The translations under genes were made by a program, and so were the position numbers. 64,000 nt of DNA, from NCBI GenBank assembly GCA_030762175.1, contig CM060831.1:85216501-85280500 (forward strand), read 5' to 3'. This DNA is from Metallyticus violacea (taxonomy: Eukaryota; Arthropoda; Insecta; Mantodea; Metallyticidae). Under the pieces are notes generated by a model. It saw only the letters and a program-made list of their open reading frames with translations. It was not told the DNA's origin and made no database searches. Positions 1 to 10,188 of this stretch are shown one piece after another (the first letter of the stretch is position 1; the number at the start of each line of letters is the position of its first letter).

Positions 1-180
1 ACAGAAAAAGAACATTTCTGGCCACTGTTCAAATGTTACACAGCTTTTAAAAAACGCCAAGGATTTAAAGTGATTCCTTTACTCTTTGCAGAAGCATGGA
101 CTTCCGATAAATGTGATTTGCACAAGAAAGTCGATGTCATAGTATTGTTTTTAAGCCAATTGGATAAACTAAGAAAGTAA
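1..180 (+). other. Unidentified open frame at window edge (59 codons then TAA)
   Basis: Reading from base 1, one frame stays open for 59 codons and ends at TAA (178-180). There is no ATG, so it would be the 3' part of something that begins outside the window. The translation is varied and soluble-looking (it contains FWPLFK, EAWTSDKCDL, VIVLFLSQLDKLRK), not low-complexity. A pyrimidine-rich stretch ending in CAG at about 75-91 could be a splice acceptor, so the true coding part might begin near 92. It does not read as Mp20. I do not recognise the family; a transposon relic or chance are both possible. Confidence 0.25.
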
Positions 181-1965
181 ATCGTTAAATGCCGCGGCCT
201 TATTAATATTACAACTCCTCGTTTTCAATAAGCTTTCGTAATCACATAATTATTCCGTGTTCGAAACTAGAGAGAATGATTTACAGATATGAACTATTTC
301 TTATTATCGCATTCTGCCCTTACTGAAATGTTTTTTATTAAATATCGGCAGTTTTCAATAATGGTTGTTATTCTGGGAGAAAGTCTTCTATTATTCATTC
401 TGATGAAATCTTAACAGCAAACATGCTAATATACAGGGTGTTAATAAACTACATCAAAATAATTTCAGAGAGTGTAGAAATGTCATATATAAGCAATGTG
501 ATATGGTTTACAATTAAACAACGCAGTTTTACGGTGTTAAATATTTTTGCATCAGATGCTAATAAGTCGGTGTTAAAGTCAAGAAGGGAGAAATTTTGTT
601 TAGAATTCTTTAAAACTGCTTTGCTAGCACAGAAAAATCCCTCAAATCTCAAAATATTCATTTGACAGTGCGACACTGAACATACATTAACTACCTTCTT
701 GTATTATGTAACTTACTCTAGAGGGAGCTCTTTGCTTGTATGACGTAATGCATAACGCAAAAACTGATGTTCCGTAGACTCTGGGTTCAATTCTTGTCAT
801 AAACTTCAATAATATATTTATAATATGAAGTGCCGCTATACGTATGCTAAAGAATTATGAATGAAATTTACTTAATACTTTCAAGTTTTATTCTCTTTCT
901 CAACAATGAATGTACTACCAACATACAATAGCTAATAAGCTTACCACTAACATGATACCTAAAACTTAACTTACCTAACACATACTCAGGACACGATTCT
1001 GATTGGTTAGTACAATAACAACTACAAATGTTGTAATTATATGAATTGATATGTTAAGATTTAAGTGTCTAAACTGAAACACCAACTTAAAACACAGGCT
1101 AAAAGCTGCATTATTAAGCTAGTTAGGAAAAAAAAAAAAAAAAGTGATGAACGAGAGTCGAACTCCAAAACAAATGACGATCTCTTACTCGATAGTTAAT
1201 GTCATAACCATATTACCAGAGTGATACGTTCAGAAATCTCCCTTCGTTATCGTGTTATGATTTCGAGGGGCATCTTCATTAGCCAGTGGCGTACTGGCAC
1301 TTTAGAAACTTATAGTCATACCTTCGAAATTTGAACGATTTCTCTCTCATATTATCTGTCTAAGACACCTTCACAATCTCTGAAATTATTTCGGTGTAGT
1401 TTATTAACATCTTGTATATATACGCATTATAACTGCATATATCAAATATAAAAAATAAAATAGAGTATCTAACCATATTGTACTTGTGACTCTCGAATGT
1501 TTACTCAAAGTTTGCTATATACATCTTGTCATGACTTCTGCATAGCACATATTTATAACGTTCATTTTATGTCGAAGTGTGTGATGTATGTGTTTGTAAA
1601 GTATTGGGATAAATTTGACAAGATGAACAAGATGAACATATTTGGTGTAAAAGAAAACAAACAAATGTACTTTTTCTAGTAGTATTCCTTAGCTCAACGG
1701 AAAGAATTAATATTAATTTAACAGTTTCCAAATATAACAAAAAATAAAATTAAGCATAAAACTAACAATATTCCTTATTTTATAAAAATACGAACTTTAT
1801 TAGGCGTATTTTAGTATTACTTTACAAATTATCTTTATCAATATGCTGGCCTCTTGCATTCAAGTGACATCACTGAAGCTCACAGAGATAAACAAGGCTT
1901 GGAAGAAAGCATGGTGGCATTCTCAATGCTTGTAAAAATTATTATGAGTAACATTTCTGTTTTAG
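181..1965. other. AT-rich spacer or 5' intron of Mp20, with weak tRNA-like SINE traces
   Basis: I see no coding exon here. The earlier Mp20 exons (start codon and first half of the CH domain) are not present, so this is probably intron sequence. Two decayed tRNA-like heads are visible. One is on + at about 722-800, with an A-box-like TGACGTAATGCATAACGC and a B-box-like GGGTTCAATTC. One is on - at about 1140-1222, with a B-box-like GAGTTCGACTCTC followed by an A-run. Neither folds as a proper tRNA acceptor stem. They are most likely old SINE fragments. Confidence 0.4.
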
Positions 1966-2086
1966 GTTCCAGCAAGCGCTGAAGAATTATGGGGTAGCCG
2001 ATGTGGATGTCTTCCAAACCGTCGATCTGTGGGAGAAGAAGGACATCGCCCAAGTGACAACCACCCTCTTTGCTCTGGGCCGTACG
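1966..2086 (+). CDS. Mp20: Muscle protein 20 (calponin/transgelin family), internal exon
   Basis: This exon encodes the end of the calponin-homology (CH) domain of muscle protein 20, an actin-associated protein of insect synchronous muscle. It begins after an acceptor (TGTTTTAG, AG at 1964-1965) with the last base of a split codon. It then reads 40 codons containing FQQALKNYGV, DVFQTVDLWEKKDIAQV and TLFALGRT, the well-conserved CH-domain end of the Mp20/Chd64/transgelin group. It stops at a good donor (GTACGT at 2087), leaving phase 0. Joined to the exon at 6100, the reading frame continues without a break. Upstream exons lie outside the window. Codons are GC-richer than the surrounding DNA, as expected for a real exon. 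The assignment is by direct reading of family motifs and is firm; the exact paralogue (Mp20 versus another insect transgelin-like gene) is less so. Confidence 0.93.
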
Positions 2087-2707
2087 GTACGTGGTTTATC
2101 ATCCTCTCTCTGTGCGTTTACTTCCAAACGTCACTATCAAACAAAATTTTCCATGTATCTATTGCTTTTCATTATCAAGTCGGCCGCATGTAAACAATGA
2201 AATTCATTCATTTAATGGAAACTAGTGTCGTTTTAACTTGAATTAATTTTGAAGTTACGGTATTTATACCTGTTCTGATATATGGTATTGGGCTCCTTAT
2301 AGCTATTGTTCTTGTGACTTAAATTTTGTTTTGAGGCAATAAGGTTCCATATTTCCTTTTCTTTATTTGCTCTGTTTTGTTATTTTTAGAATTAGGGCAA
2401 GGGAAAGATATATTGGCCAGAAATTGCATCGTTAACATTAAAGTGCTAAATACGAAACATGACTTATTCCGTAACTGCTTATTCTTCAAATGTATGTAAA
2501 ATATTCAAAGAGGATAATGGAGGGAATTTCTGTTTAAATGCCTAAATATCAATCTCGCAAACTACTAATCTTAAAATCGAAATGTAAACAAAGTTTAGGT
2601 GGATCCAGACTTAAGTTCATACAACGTTCAACATTTAATTTGTTTTACCATTTATATTATATTATTTTAGTATTAACACCGTAATATTAATTATCATAGC
2701 TAAGACA

Positions 2708-3125
2708 GCTCCACCGGTGACAGATTGTTAAGGTATGAAGTCGTCACCGGGAGATCTGCGATTCGATTCCCGCCAGGACCGTTCTCCCCGACTGAGACTT
2801 TTCCAGGTTTTCCTCAGTTCTCATAAATGTCAAGTGACTAAGGCAGCGGTTCCTAAAAACTTCTTGCATTCACGACCCCTTCTCGAGAATGAAAATATTG
2901 GCGATCGCTCGACGTGAATTTGGATAAGTTCTTAAATAAAATTACTTTTCCCATATCCATCGAACACCAAGATAGAATTCAGCGACCCACATTTGGTAGC
3001 AGCGAGCCTAAGAGGTGACCTAAACTTTGGTCTGCAGCGTTTCCTTCCTTAAAAAAATCCTTTCCCAATTTATCATCTCATGTATCTTCAGTGTCCACCG
3101 CCTGCGATGCGGTAGCTGGAAAGGA
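2708..3125 (+). repeat. SINE2 copy (tRNA-derived), interrupted by a MITE
   Basis: This is a diverged copy of the second SINE family of this window. The tRNA-like head is visible (GTTAAGG box at 2728-2734; B box CGATTCGATTCCCGCC near 2760-2776), followed by the family body CAGGACCGTTCTCCC and TTCCAGGTTTTCCTCAG. The body breaks at about 2843 and resumes at about 3005 (TTTCCTTCCTT, then AATCCTTTCCCAATTTATCA), because another element was inserted. The most complete relatives are at 44021-44301 and 52311-52607. Confidence 0.8.
2844..3004. mobile_element. Short hAT-like MITE inserted in the SINE2 copy
   Basis: This 161-bp segment interrupts an otherwise alignable SINE. It begins CAGCGGTTCCTAAA; its other end, read on the opposite strand, is CGCTGCTACCAAATGTGGGT. 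These are the kind of subterminal motifs seen in hAT elements (CAG.G.TTC.CAAA, GGGTCGC, CGACCCC). The flanks GACTAAGG (2836-2843) and GCCTAAGA (3006-3013) match at 6 of 8 bases, in keeping with the 8-bp duplications of hAT. It has no coding capacity. Assignment to hAT is inference from the ends only. Confidence 0.5.
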
Positions 3126-3429
3126 ATACGCTGACAACGCAAATATTAACATTCTGCTTTTGTTAACACAACGGACCGCTTAAGTATTTGAATAGATTGT
3201 ATACATGCAGTGTGTAATGTTTTACTTTTGGCCTGCATGCGCCACTAGCTATCTCTCCAGCTCCCACCAGTAGTTAAATGGGCATTAATAGTATTAAAAA
3301 AGAGAACATAGCTGGACATTCTAGAGTTAATCACTTTTATCTGTTTTTAATTGTACTGGCCAAACATATATTTAAGAGCATATTTCACCTATTATATATG
3401 CTTTTTTCAAGGAAATTCGTAAGTTAAAT

Positions 3430-3433
<4 letters not shown>

Positions 3434-3463
<30 letters not shown>
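3434..3463. repeat. Poly(T) run, 30 bases
   Basis: An uninterrupted T-run in the Mp20 intron. It could be the reverse-complement tail of a decayed retroposon, but no body is recognisable beside it. Confidence 0.9.
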
Positions 3464-3467
<4 letters not shown>

Positions 3468-3734
3468 AGAAACTACTTAACAATCCTTCAGCAAGTGTCA
3501 TCTATCTATTTCTTCTTTGATAGAAGTGGCAGAAGTTTACTATCTCTGTCCTTTAAATATTATAATTCTTTCCTAGTTTAAACTGTTGATTTCAATTCGG
3601 GTTTAACAACCTTTTATATTATACAAAATTATAAGAATATACAGGGAACTCAATGTGAAAGGTAGATTTCCGTATGATTGTGACAATTGAACATCTCACT
3701 TCTGTTGATTGAGAAATGAACTACATGAATTACA

Positions 3735-4092
3735 TAGGCTAATGAGTTCATTCATTGCAGTGATGTGCGACATCACCAACGCTTTCCTTTTCTTCTCATT
3801 TGCCACTGCAGCCCAGCGTAAACCTTGGCCTGCCCCGGTGATCTCTCTTTCTCTATATCCGTTTTATGATTCATTGACAGATGACAGTATTGCAGGTGGA
3901 CATGTGTTGAGCCTGCCAGAACCCCACAGGTTCTATCGAAGAACGCCACCTCTTCAATTGTCCTCGTCAGGCTGGGTGGATCTCGTTCCAGACCTCCCTA
4001 ACTTAGAAAAAAATCCTATGTAAGTACCAGGAATCGAACCCGGGCTCCCGGCCAGCAGTCAGAAACGCTAGCCAATAGACCCAGGAGGTGGT
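3735..4092 (-). repeat. tRNA-derived SINE, third type
   Basis: Read on the minus strand from about 4092, the sequence shows a tRNA-like head. It has an A-box-like stretch around TATTGGCTAGCG and a strong B box (GGGTTCGATTCCTGG, about 4030-4045), then a unique body and a tail with AATGAATGAACTC. The 104-codon open frame on the plus strand (3709-4023) is only a shadow of this repeat. I did not find another copy in the window. Confidence 0.55.
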
Positions 4093-4842
4093 CAAAGTTT
4101 TCCGTATACACAACAAAAGTATTTTCGATTTTTTCCGTTAGCTCCATATAGGTTTAAATTTTAAATATAATCTCATCATGTTCATTTATCCCTTCCAGTT
4201 TGCTACGATTGAGAAGTGAGCTAGTGTCTTAGTTCCATTTGTTTTTGACGAAAAGCACAGATGTGTAGCATACTCTTATGTGTGTCTTCACACTTAAATA
4301 GTTTAAATGTAGCAGGCGATATCTGGTCGAAATTACAGCCCACGTTTTCAATAGAATAGTATTTTTCCTCCAAAGTCTCCAAAGTATTTCTATTTTCAGC
4401 TGATATGCAAGTTAACCACTCTATTGCCATAATACGTGTTCAGTTACAGAATCGTAGAATGTAAAAAAATTGTACACCTGATGCAAGATTACTAGACAAC
4501 ACTGTTCGTTATTTAATGAAGCGCTTCAGCCATAACCTGTCAAAGAAAGTGATTTTTTACGATATCATTTACAATCTGTAGATAAGGATTGGTAGCATAA
4601 GTATGTTCACCTTAACTTTGCAGAAATGTTTTTGAGACAATTATAAACTCTTTGTAATCTGCAACTGCATTTGTCAAATGACCACGATGATAACTTCAGT
4701 TCTAAAACACCAATGAGCAATCTTTATTTCCTCAGAATGATATAAGTCGCGCTACTTTCACTTGCTGCCGAGGAGTTACCCTTTACATTTCTCACATCTT
4801 TGAATTAACATTTCAACCCCCCCCCTCAAAATACTCAGAAGC

Positions 4843-5330
4843 CTAGTCTGCAAAATGGGCATAAACAGCATCCATCTCTTCTTCGTCACATTTAAATGTC
4901 CTTCCCCGAAGATCCTTCTTGAGTTGTGAGAAGCGGAAATAGTCACTGGGAGCTAGATCTGGGCTATAGGGTGGATGATAGATCTCCTTGAAGCCACACT
5001 TCTTCACAGCTTCCTTTGCAACAACAGTTGTGTGTACAGGTGCGTTGTTGTGAAGAAGGCGCACATCACCACTCAGCTTTCCTCGCCTTTTCTCTTTGAT
5101 GGAAGCACGTAGTCTGTGCAGTAGGCCAGCATAGTACTCCCCATTTACTGTGATGTTCCTCTCCTTGAAGTCAATGAAGAGTATTCCTTCAGAGTCCCAA
5201 AAGATTGTGACCATGATCTTCTTGGTTGATCGAGTGACCTTGGCCTTTAGAGGCGGTGCTTCGCCAGGTTAACGCCACTCCATTAATTCACTTTTCATAG
5301 TTTCATCTCCTGTAACAATGGTTTGCAGAA

Positions 5331-5366
<36 letters not shown>

Positions 5367-5794
5367 TTCACGGCAGAGCTCCAAAAATGCCTGACAACAG
5401 ATGACTCGTTGCTGCTTTTGGACTGAGGAAAGAAGTCTAGACACGAACCTTATATATGTTTAAATGCTCATGAATAATTCGAAGGACTGTTGTTTTAGAA
5501 AGGCCTAACCTTGCTGCTATTTCTGTAACTTTGAGCCGCCGGTCTTCCATAATTTCTCCTTCCACAAGAGCGATCGATGTTTTCAGGAGTGAGCACCTCC
5601 AAGGGCCGACCTGCACGCTCTTCGTCTTCAACGCTTTCTCGACTCATTCGAAGAAGTTTGGCCCATTCTTTTACGGTAGAATATGAGGGGGATGCTTCCC
5701 CACATACACCGTCCAATCGCTGTTTAATTTCACTTGGAGTAAGTTCTTCTTTTGTGAAGAACTTAATAACAGCTCGGAACTCCATTTTGAACAT
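4843..5794 (-). pseudogene. Mariner transposase, copy 1, broken
   Basis: The start MFKMEFRAVIKFFTKEEL is at 5794. The frame keeps the N-terminal helix-turn-helix region (PSEIKQRL, SYSTVKEWAKL, ESVEDEERAGRP), is lost near 5575-5630, and resumes in another frame for VTEIAARLGLSKTTVLRII. A 31-base CT run (5333-5363) replaces the region before the first catalytic Asp. The C-terminal part (FWDSEGILFIDFKERN, GEYYAGLLHRL, YSPDLAPSDY) is open down to a TAG at 4843-4845. At the second catalytic position the copy reads HNNAPVHT, with N where intact relatives have D (HDNAPVHT). The TAG sits where copies 2, 4 and 5 have an AAG lysine codon; copy 3 shares it. The protein would not be active. Confidence 0.85.
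5333..5363. repeat. (CT)n microsatellite inside mariner copy 1
   Basis: This 31-base pure CT run lies in the transposase reading region; on the coding strand it reads Arg-Glu repeats. A matching 27-base run occurs at the same place in copy 3 (18742-18768). Copies 2, 4 and 5 have only one or two GAGA units there. Confidence 0.9.
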
Positions 5795-6099
5795 GTCACG
5801 ATCTTCTACACATAGCCTTCTTTATGCAACTATATCTGAACAACTGAACATAGCAAAACGTAAGTTACAGCTGCAATTATTTACTTAACAGATAATGTAT
5901 GACACCAAATAAGGGTTTTGTGAGGGAAGTAGATTATCCTTATCGGCGAGGCCGCAAACTTATGGACCTACCCTCGTATTAGTAACTGATCAACGCCAGC
6001 GTGTCCGTTCCAAACTATTAGCCTCATATTCTTTGAGTGTATACTTTTTCTGTAATTAAATGTTCAATTAAACACTTCCACATAACTGTTCCTTTGCAG

Positions 6100-6291
6100 A
6101 CGTATAAGCATCCCGAATGGAAAGGGCCCTATCTGGGACCCAAGCCCGCCGAGGAACACAAGCGGGAATTCACAGAAGAACAGCTTAGGGCTGGAGAATC
6201 CATCATCGGCTTGCAAGCCGGCACCAACAAGGGCGCCACACAATCGGGACAGAACATTGGAGCAGGACGAAAGATTCTTCTCGGCAAGTGA
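6100..6291 (+). CDS. Mp20: Muscle protein 20, terminal coding exon with calponin repeat
   Basis: The last coding exon of Mp20 begins directly after CCTTTGCAG (AG at 6098-6099) in phase 0, reads 63 codons, and stops at TGA (6289-6291). It starts TYKHPEWKGPYLGPKPAEE, the linker after the CH domain. It then gives FTEEQLRAGESIIGLQAG and TNKGATQSGQNIGAGRK, a single calponin-family repeat thought to contact actin, and ends ILLGK, the usual C-terminus of insect Mp20. Length and order match the family; there is one calponin repeat, as in Mp20, not three as in vertebrate calponins. No frameshift or stop is seen, so the gene looks functional. The protein acts on actin filaments in muscle cytoplasm. Confidence 0.95.
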   Translation, partial: TYKHPEWKGPYLGPKPAEEHKREFTEEQLRAGESIIGLQAGTNKGATQSGQNIGAGRKILLGK

Positions 6292-6865
6292 AAAAAAATC
6301 CCTTTGTGTCTCGTTCTTTCCTTTCGACTCTCCAAACTTCTCTCTTGCCTTCCCATTTGCCCATTTCTTTCTGCAGCATAAAGTATGACGTGCTTGAACT
6401 TCCACATTGCCAACTGTAGTAGGAAGCAGTGTTTGTCGTTGTGTACAGTATAAGCAATTAAAAGCATTGTGAAAATGCTCAACTCTGAAATAATACTCTT
6501 GTGATGCAAATCGTCACATCTTGTGAACTGAAATTTCATTTTATCGGAAGAAGGGACTTGTTTTTTTCTGGCCTGTACCACGTTGTGCAAAGTAATAGTG
6601 ATAGAAACATCGCCATTCTTCTGCTGTATAAGATTAGGCAGCTGACGTCATGATAGATAAAACGAAAAATCAGAGCTCGCAAATGGGATGTCTTGGAATA
6701 CCAGGAGCCTGAGTAAATGGCAGATCTTAAGAAAGTCAATGCACAGCTGCTTTATATCTTTGGTTCTACTTTCTGCTTCTATTCTTGCACAGAGATTTCA
6801 GGGTTGAGCATACATTATTCATTGTATAGTATTATTTACTAGTAATAAAGCATGCAAAAATATTA
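6292..6865 (+). other. Mp20: Probable Mp20 3' UTR with poly(A) signal
   Basis: This is non-coding sequence after the stop codon. The first AATAAA hexamer in a sensible place is at 6844-6849, so cleavage near 6860-6870 is likely. A second AATAAA at 7474-7479 would give a longer UTR. The minus-strand open frames across 6129-6590 and 6536-6739 are shadows. The UTR limit is inference. Confidence 0.5.
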
Positions 6866-8593
6866 GTCCATTAGCGACTTGGCTAATATACACCTGTATA
6901 TATACTTTGCCCTACCCGTCTATTTTTTTTAACAATTAATAGAGTGTATCTTCAAAAGTTAAAAACAATTATTACTAAAACACTGAATACAACATTCTGC
7001 AAGAATTTTTTTGCGCTTTCTACTATAAAACATATGTATCTGCTACAGAAATAGTTTAATATTTTTCTTTCGTTTTAATTTTAAACCCCTTTGCACATTA
7101 TTGAAGTTTTTTTATAGAATGTATTAACAACATACAATAACAAAGCAAACTGATATATAGAAAATTAAATAATATCTTTTCCTGCACCTATAAACCTTAT
7201 TTCAGTTTATTTTCATAGCATGTGCAGTGTAAAGGCGATCGACCCTTTGAAAATATAGAAGGATGATGTGAAATTTAATAATATTATTGAGTTAATGTCA
7301 TTTTATAGACTAATGAAACTTGTTATTAGGAGATAAATACTCGCAAAATTATTTTATACAAAGTAGTTTTACTCTATATATATACGAAAGTTTAATTAAT
7401 TGTAAGATGTATGTGATATTGATTGTGACAAGTTTTTTATTTATGTATTTTAAATGTATTACTTCAGAATATCAATAAATTATTCGCATTTTGAATATGT
7501 TGTTGTTATTATTCTTATAATGCCAAAGGAAATGCGTTGTATCCTAAATGCGTTGTAGCAATAAAACGGAATAACATTTTTAAAACTCAGATGGAAGGCA
7601 TGTTTTCTCAAAATATCTTTTGCAGTTAATGGCAATGAAGAGATGAAGGTCCGCATATTATTACCTGGGTAAAACATTTTACAAATGAGTTGTGATTTTC
7701 TAGTTGGGTAGAATCGCAATTATTTCCTCACTTTCATTAATTAAAAATCTAGGTTTACTTGTAGTTAAGACACTTTGGTATCAACATCAATCAATATATG
7801 AATCTCGTCTTCAAGAATATTACGGCCATCACACCACTGAAGATGTCCACCGCAGTCGTAGACGAAACGTCTAGGAGAATGAAGGAGAGGAATCGCAATG
7901 AACCACGGTTTTACTGCCCGGAAGATTAAGTTCAATTATTAAAAGATGGGATATGTTGAAAACCAATATTTAACGTCTATTTAATATTTTTATAATACAA
8001 TGCGCAGCATTTGTCAGTATAAAATGAAGAGAATAATCGTATCTTCATTGGGGAGCGCAAACCAATTTATATATATCAAGCAGACGCAAAAGGCTTTAAA
8101 GATTCATGTAAAATATACAGGTGTTTGCAAACCGTCTTTGTGATGTGTATTTAACAAGCAGTTTTAAGAGGCAGTGTTACTCTATTTCAAAAGATTAGAG
8201 GATGCAACAATTGGCAGCTAAAATATTACGGCTTGTTAAGAACCAGTAAACCCGACTTATTTTTAAAATTTGTTTTATTACAACATTATTTAGGCATGAA
8301 TATTACTTACACAATGAAATAATGTTCTACATCATGAGGTAAAGAGAAATCAGTAAATACTGACTAGATAAAGCACTCTACATATAAAATATGAAATGCA
8401 TCGAGCTTTACTATTAAAATAAAGAGTTTAATGAAGACCAGGTATCTTTATTTAAGTAATTTGTACTTAATATAAATAACGAATACCATATATGAAGTCC
8501 AGTAAGAAATTAATAATATTTGAAAAGGTTGTGTGTGTAGAAGAATATACGATAATAATGATTATGATAATATTTTTATTTATTTGTCGATTT
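6866..8593. other. AT-rich spacer, no gene seen
   Basis: Mostly AT-rich sequence with no coding frame I can support. The only structured-looking stretch is around 7820-7900, described separately. Confidence 0.5.
7837..7874 (+). ncRNA. Hammerhead-ribozyme-like core, degenerate
   Basis: The sequence carries CTGAAGA (7837-7843), which fits the hammerhead core CUGANGA. A short hairpin with GTCC and AGAC arms follows, then GAAAC (7864-7868). Hammerhead motifs of this minimal layout are known from Penelope-like retroelements. The first pair of stem II is wrong (T opposite C), the arms are short, and no stem I partner was identified. It is at best a decayed copy. I see no Penelope-like coding sequence nearby. 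Confidence 0.2.
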
Positions 8594-8612
8594 TTATTAT
8601 TATTATTATTAA

Positions 8613-8677
<65 letters not shown>
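8594..8677. repeat. (ATT)n microsatellite
   Basis: About 84 bases of nearly pure ATT. The Leu-rich open frame across it has no meaning. Confidence 0.95.
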
Positions 8678-8678
<1 letters not shown>

Positions 8679-9693
8679 ATTTTCAAAGTAAGAAAACGCT
8701 TAGAACGGATGGTGAAAATGCGTCACAGTTGAGATTCAAAAATTTCTTGGCTTGAATTTTGCATCAACTGCGAGGATAGAATATGAGTGGGCGGCATATA
8801 TTCCTGGAAGCCTTCAAGATGGCTACCTAGCTCCTCTGGGGAGTAGGGATAGATTACTCGATAACGAAGGTTCATACAAGGAGACCGCTAAGGGAACTAG
8901 AAAAGAGAACATGTTAGTATCACGTTTCTAAAGGGAGGGGAGGTGTATTCCCAGAAATAGATGCACATTCTGGCACATTCTTGCCCACTTGCACAGCGCC
9001 CACTCTACAGCTTCACGTCAACAAGAACCGCCTTATGTTTGGTTGGCATTCTATCTTTCCTTACTTCCATTCATTAATTGTACAAACAAAGTAAAAGCGA
9101 CAGGCGCAGGCCAGAGTTAGAGAAAAAAAACATCTGCACTCTGCGGCCGCACTCTTATCTGCTGGTTTAGTTCTGATATCACAACGTCCTGTTCTGCACT
9201 AGAAGGCCCTAAAATACTTTAGATATTTCTAAATGCAACGATGATTCAGCATAAAATAAATGCGACTGAAAATAATAGTCATATTTAAGAGGAAAATGAA
9301 ATATTCTCTCTAATCCTTCACTCCTGTTCCATACAAATAATTTGTATTTGTATTGTAGGTTCATTCCATATTATATAAGAAACAATTTTTTTTCAAAACT
9401 CAATAAATGCAGAATATTGAATTTTTTCAGGAAATGGATTTTTTATTTTCGTTATGTTAGTCAAATTTAATACTTTCTCCATTTTTCTCCAGCTCTTACT
9501 GTTTTATATAAAACATCCTCTTTAGATATATTGAAACAAAATTTGCACTATACACGATTACAGAATGATTTTTTCAGATTTTTTTTTTAAATCGATAATA
9601 TATACATAAGAGGGGAAAGTTGCTCTAATTATGTGTTGCAGATTTTATTTTAAATTTATGTACAGTTATTTATATATTATTACAATAGTTCCA
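8678..9693. other. Spacer, nothing recognised
   Basis: About 1 kb with no exon, repeat family or RNA gene I can identify. The part at 8760-9180 is less AT-rich than its surroundings but has no open frame of interest. Confidence 0.4.
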
Positions 9694-9930
9694 GTCGGTC
9701 CTGATATTCATACTTGTCTTCTAAACCCAAGATCGCGGATTCAAACAGGGCCAGGACCGATGAATTTTTTCGGGAGTAAAATCCTAAGCCGTGGGTCCCA
9801 TGTCCTACATTTATGGCATAATGTAAAAGAACCTCAAGCCTGAAAGAAGAGGCCTCTGAGCAAAATTTATCGGCCGTTTCATGCCCGATGATCTGTGATG
9901 TTAAAGAACGTGCGTAAATAAATAAAATCA
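9694..9930 (+). repeat. SINE1 copy, A-box region deleted
   Basis: The copy begins GTCGGTCCTG like its relatives but lacks most of the A box. It keeps the B-box region (GATCGCGGATTCAAAC), the body (TTTTCGGGAGTAAAATCCTAA, CCTCAAGCCTGAAAGAAGAG) and the tail (GTAAATAAATAAAA). ACAATAGTT before it and ACAATAATT after it resemble a target duplication. Relatives are at 13845, 20065, 24572 (minus) and 42564 (minus). Confidence 0.85.
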
Positions 9931-10188
9931 AACAAAAATGACAATAATTTTTGTGCTTAAATAAGTTTTACTGTTTATTATTGGCCTGCATTGTTACTTG
10001 TTCCTTACTAAGCATTTATTTAACATTTATGTTTTTGAATTTAATCATGTTAGCTTTATTAAGAAAAGTATAACAAAAATACAATTAAAACAATATGTTA
10101 ACATATAATGATTACTCGTCCTTAATAATGCATATAGTACAAAAATGTAGGCTACTACAATCATTTATATAATATTGAACATTCCTAT
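9931..10188. other. AT-rich spacer
   Basis: Nothing recognised. Confidence 0.4.

Larger units (their letters stand above)
4774..5976 (-). mobile_element. Mariner copy 1 (DD34D family), in Mp20 intron, left end truncated
   Basis: This element lies antisense to Mp20. The right terminal inverted repeat is intact (ACTTATGGACCTACCCTCG, ending 5976) and is followed by a TA (5977-5978), the expected mariner target. The left end stops near 4774, in the 3' part of the element; the usual 25-30 bp left TIR and about 80 bp inside it are missing, which marks a terminal deletion. The body matches the copies at 11998, 18071, 43915 and 55290. Confidence 0.85.
2087..6099 (+). other. Mp20: Mp20 intron, 4.0 kb, loaded with mobile elements
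   Basis: The intron is bounded by GTACGT (2087) and a pyrimidine tract ending CCTTTGCAG (6099). Most of what can be recognised is transposon-derived: a SINE2 copy split by a hAT-like MITE (2708-3125), a 30-base T-run (3434-3463), a second tRNA-derived SINE on the minus strand (3735-4092) and an inverted mariner (4774-5976). The rest, including 2090-2700, 3130-3430 and 4100-4770, is AT-rich with no feature I can support. Confidence 0.85.

Noticed and set aside
1140..1222. Possible minus-strand tRNA with a B box
   Set aside because: The ends do not pair into an acceptor stem and an A-run follows; it is better explained as a SINE trace.
3709..4023. A 104-codon plus-strand frame
   Set aside because: It lies on the opposite strand of a tRNA-derived SINE and includes its B-box region.
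6129..6590. A 153-codon minus-strand frame across the Mp20 3' end
   Set aside because: It overlaps the real Mp20 exon antisense, and its product has no recognisable features.
8492..8755. An 87-codon frame with a poly-Leu core
   Set aside because: The core is an ATT microsatellite read as Leu; the flanks show nothing.
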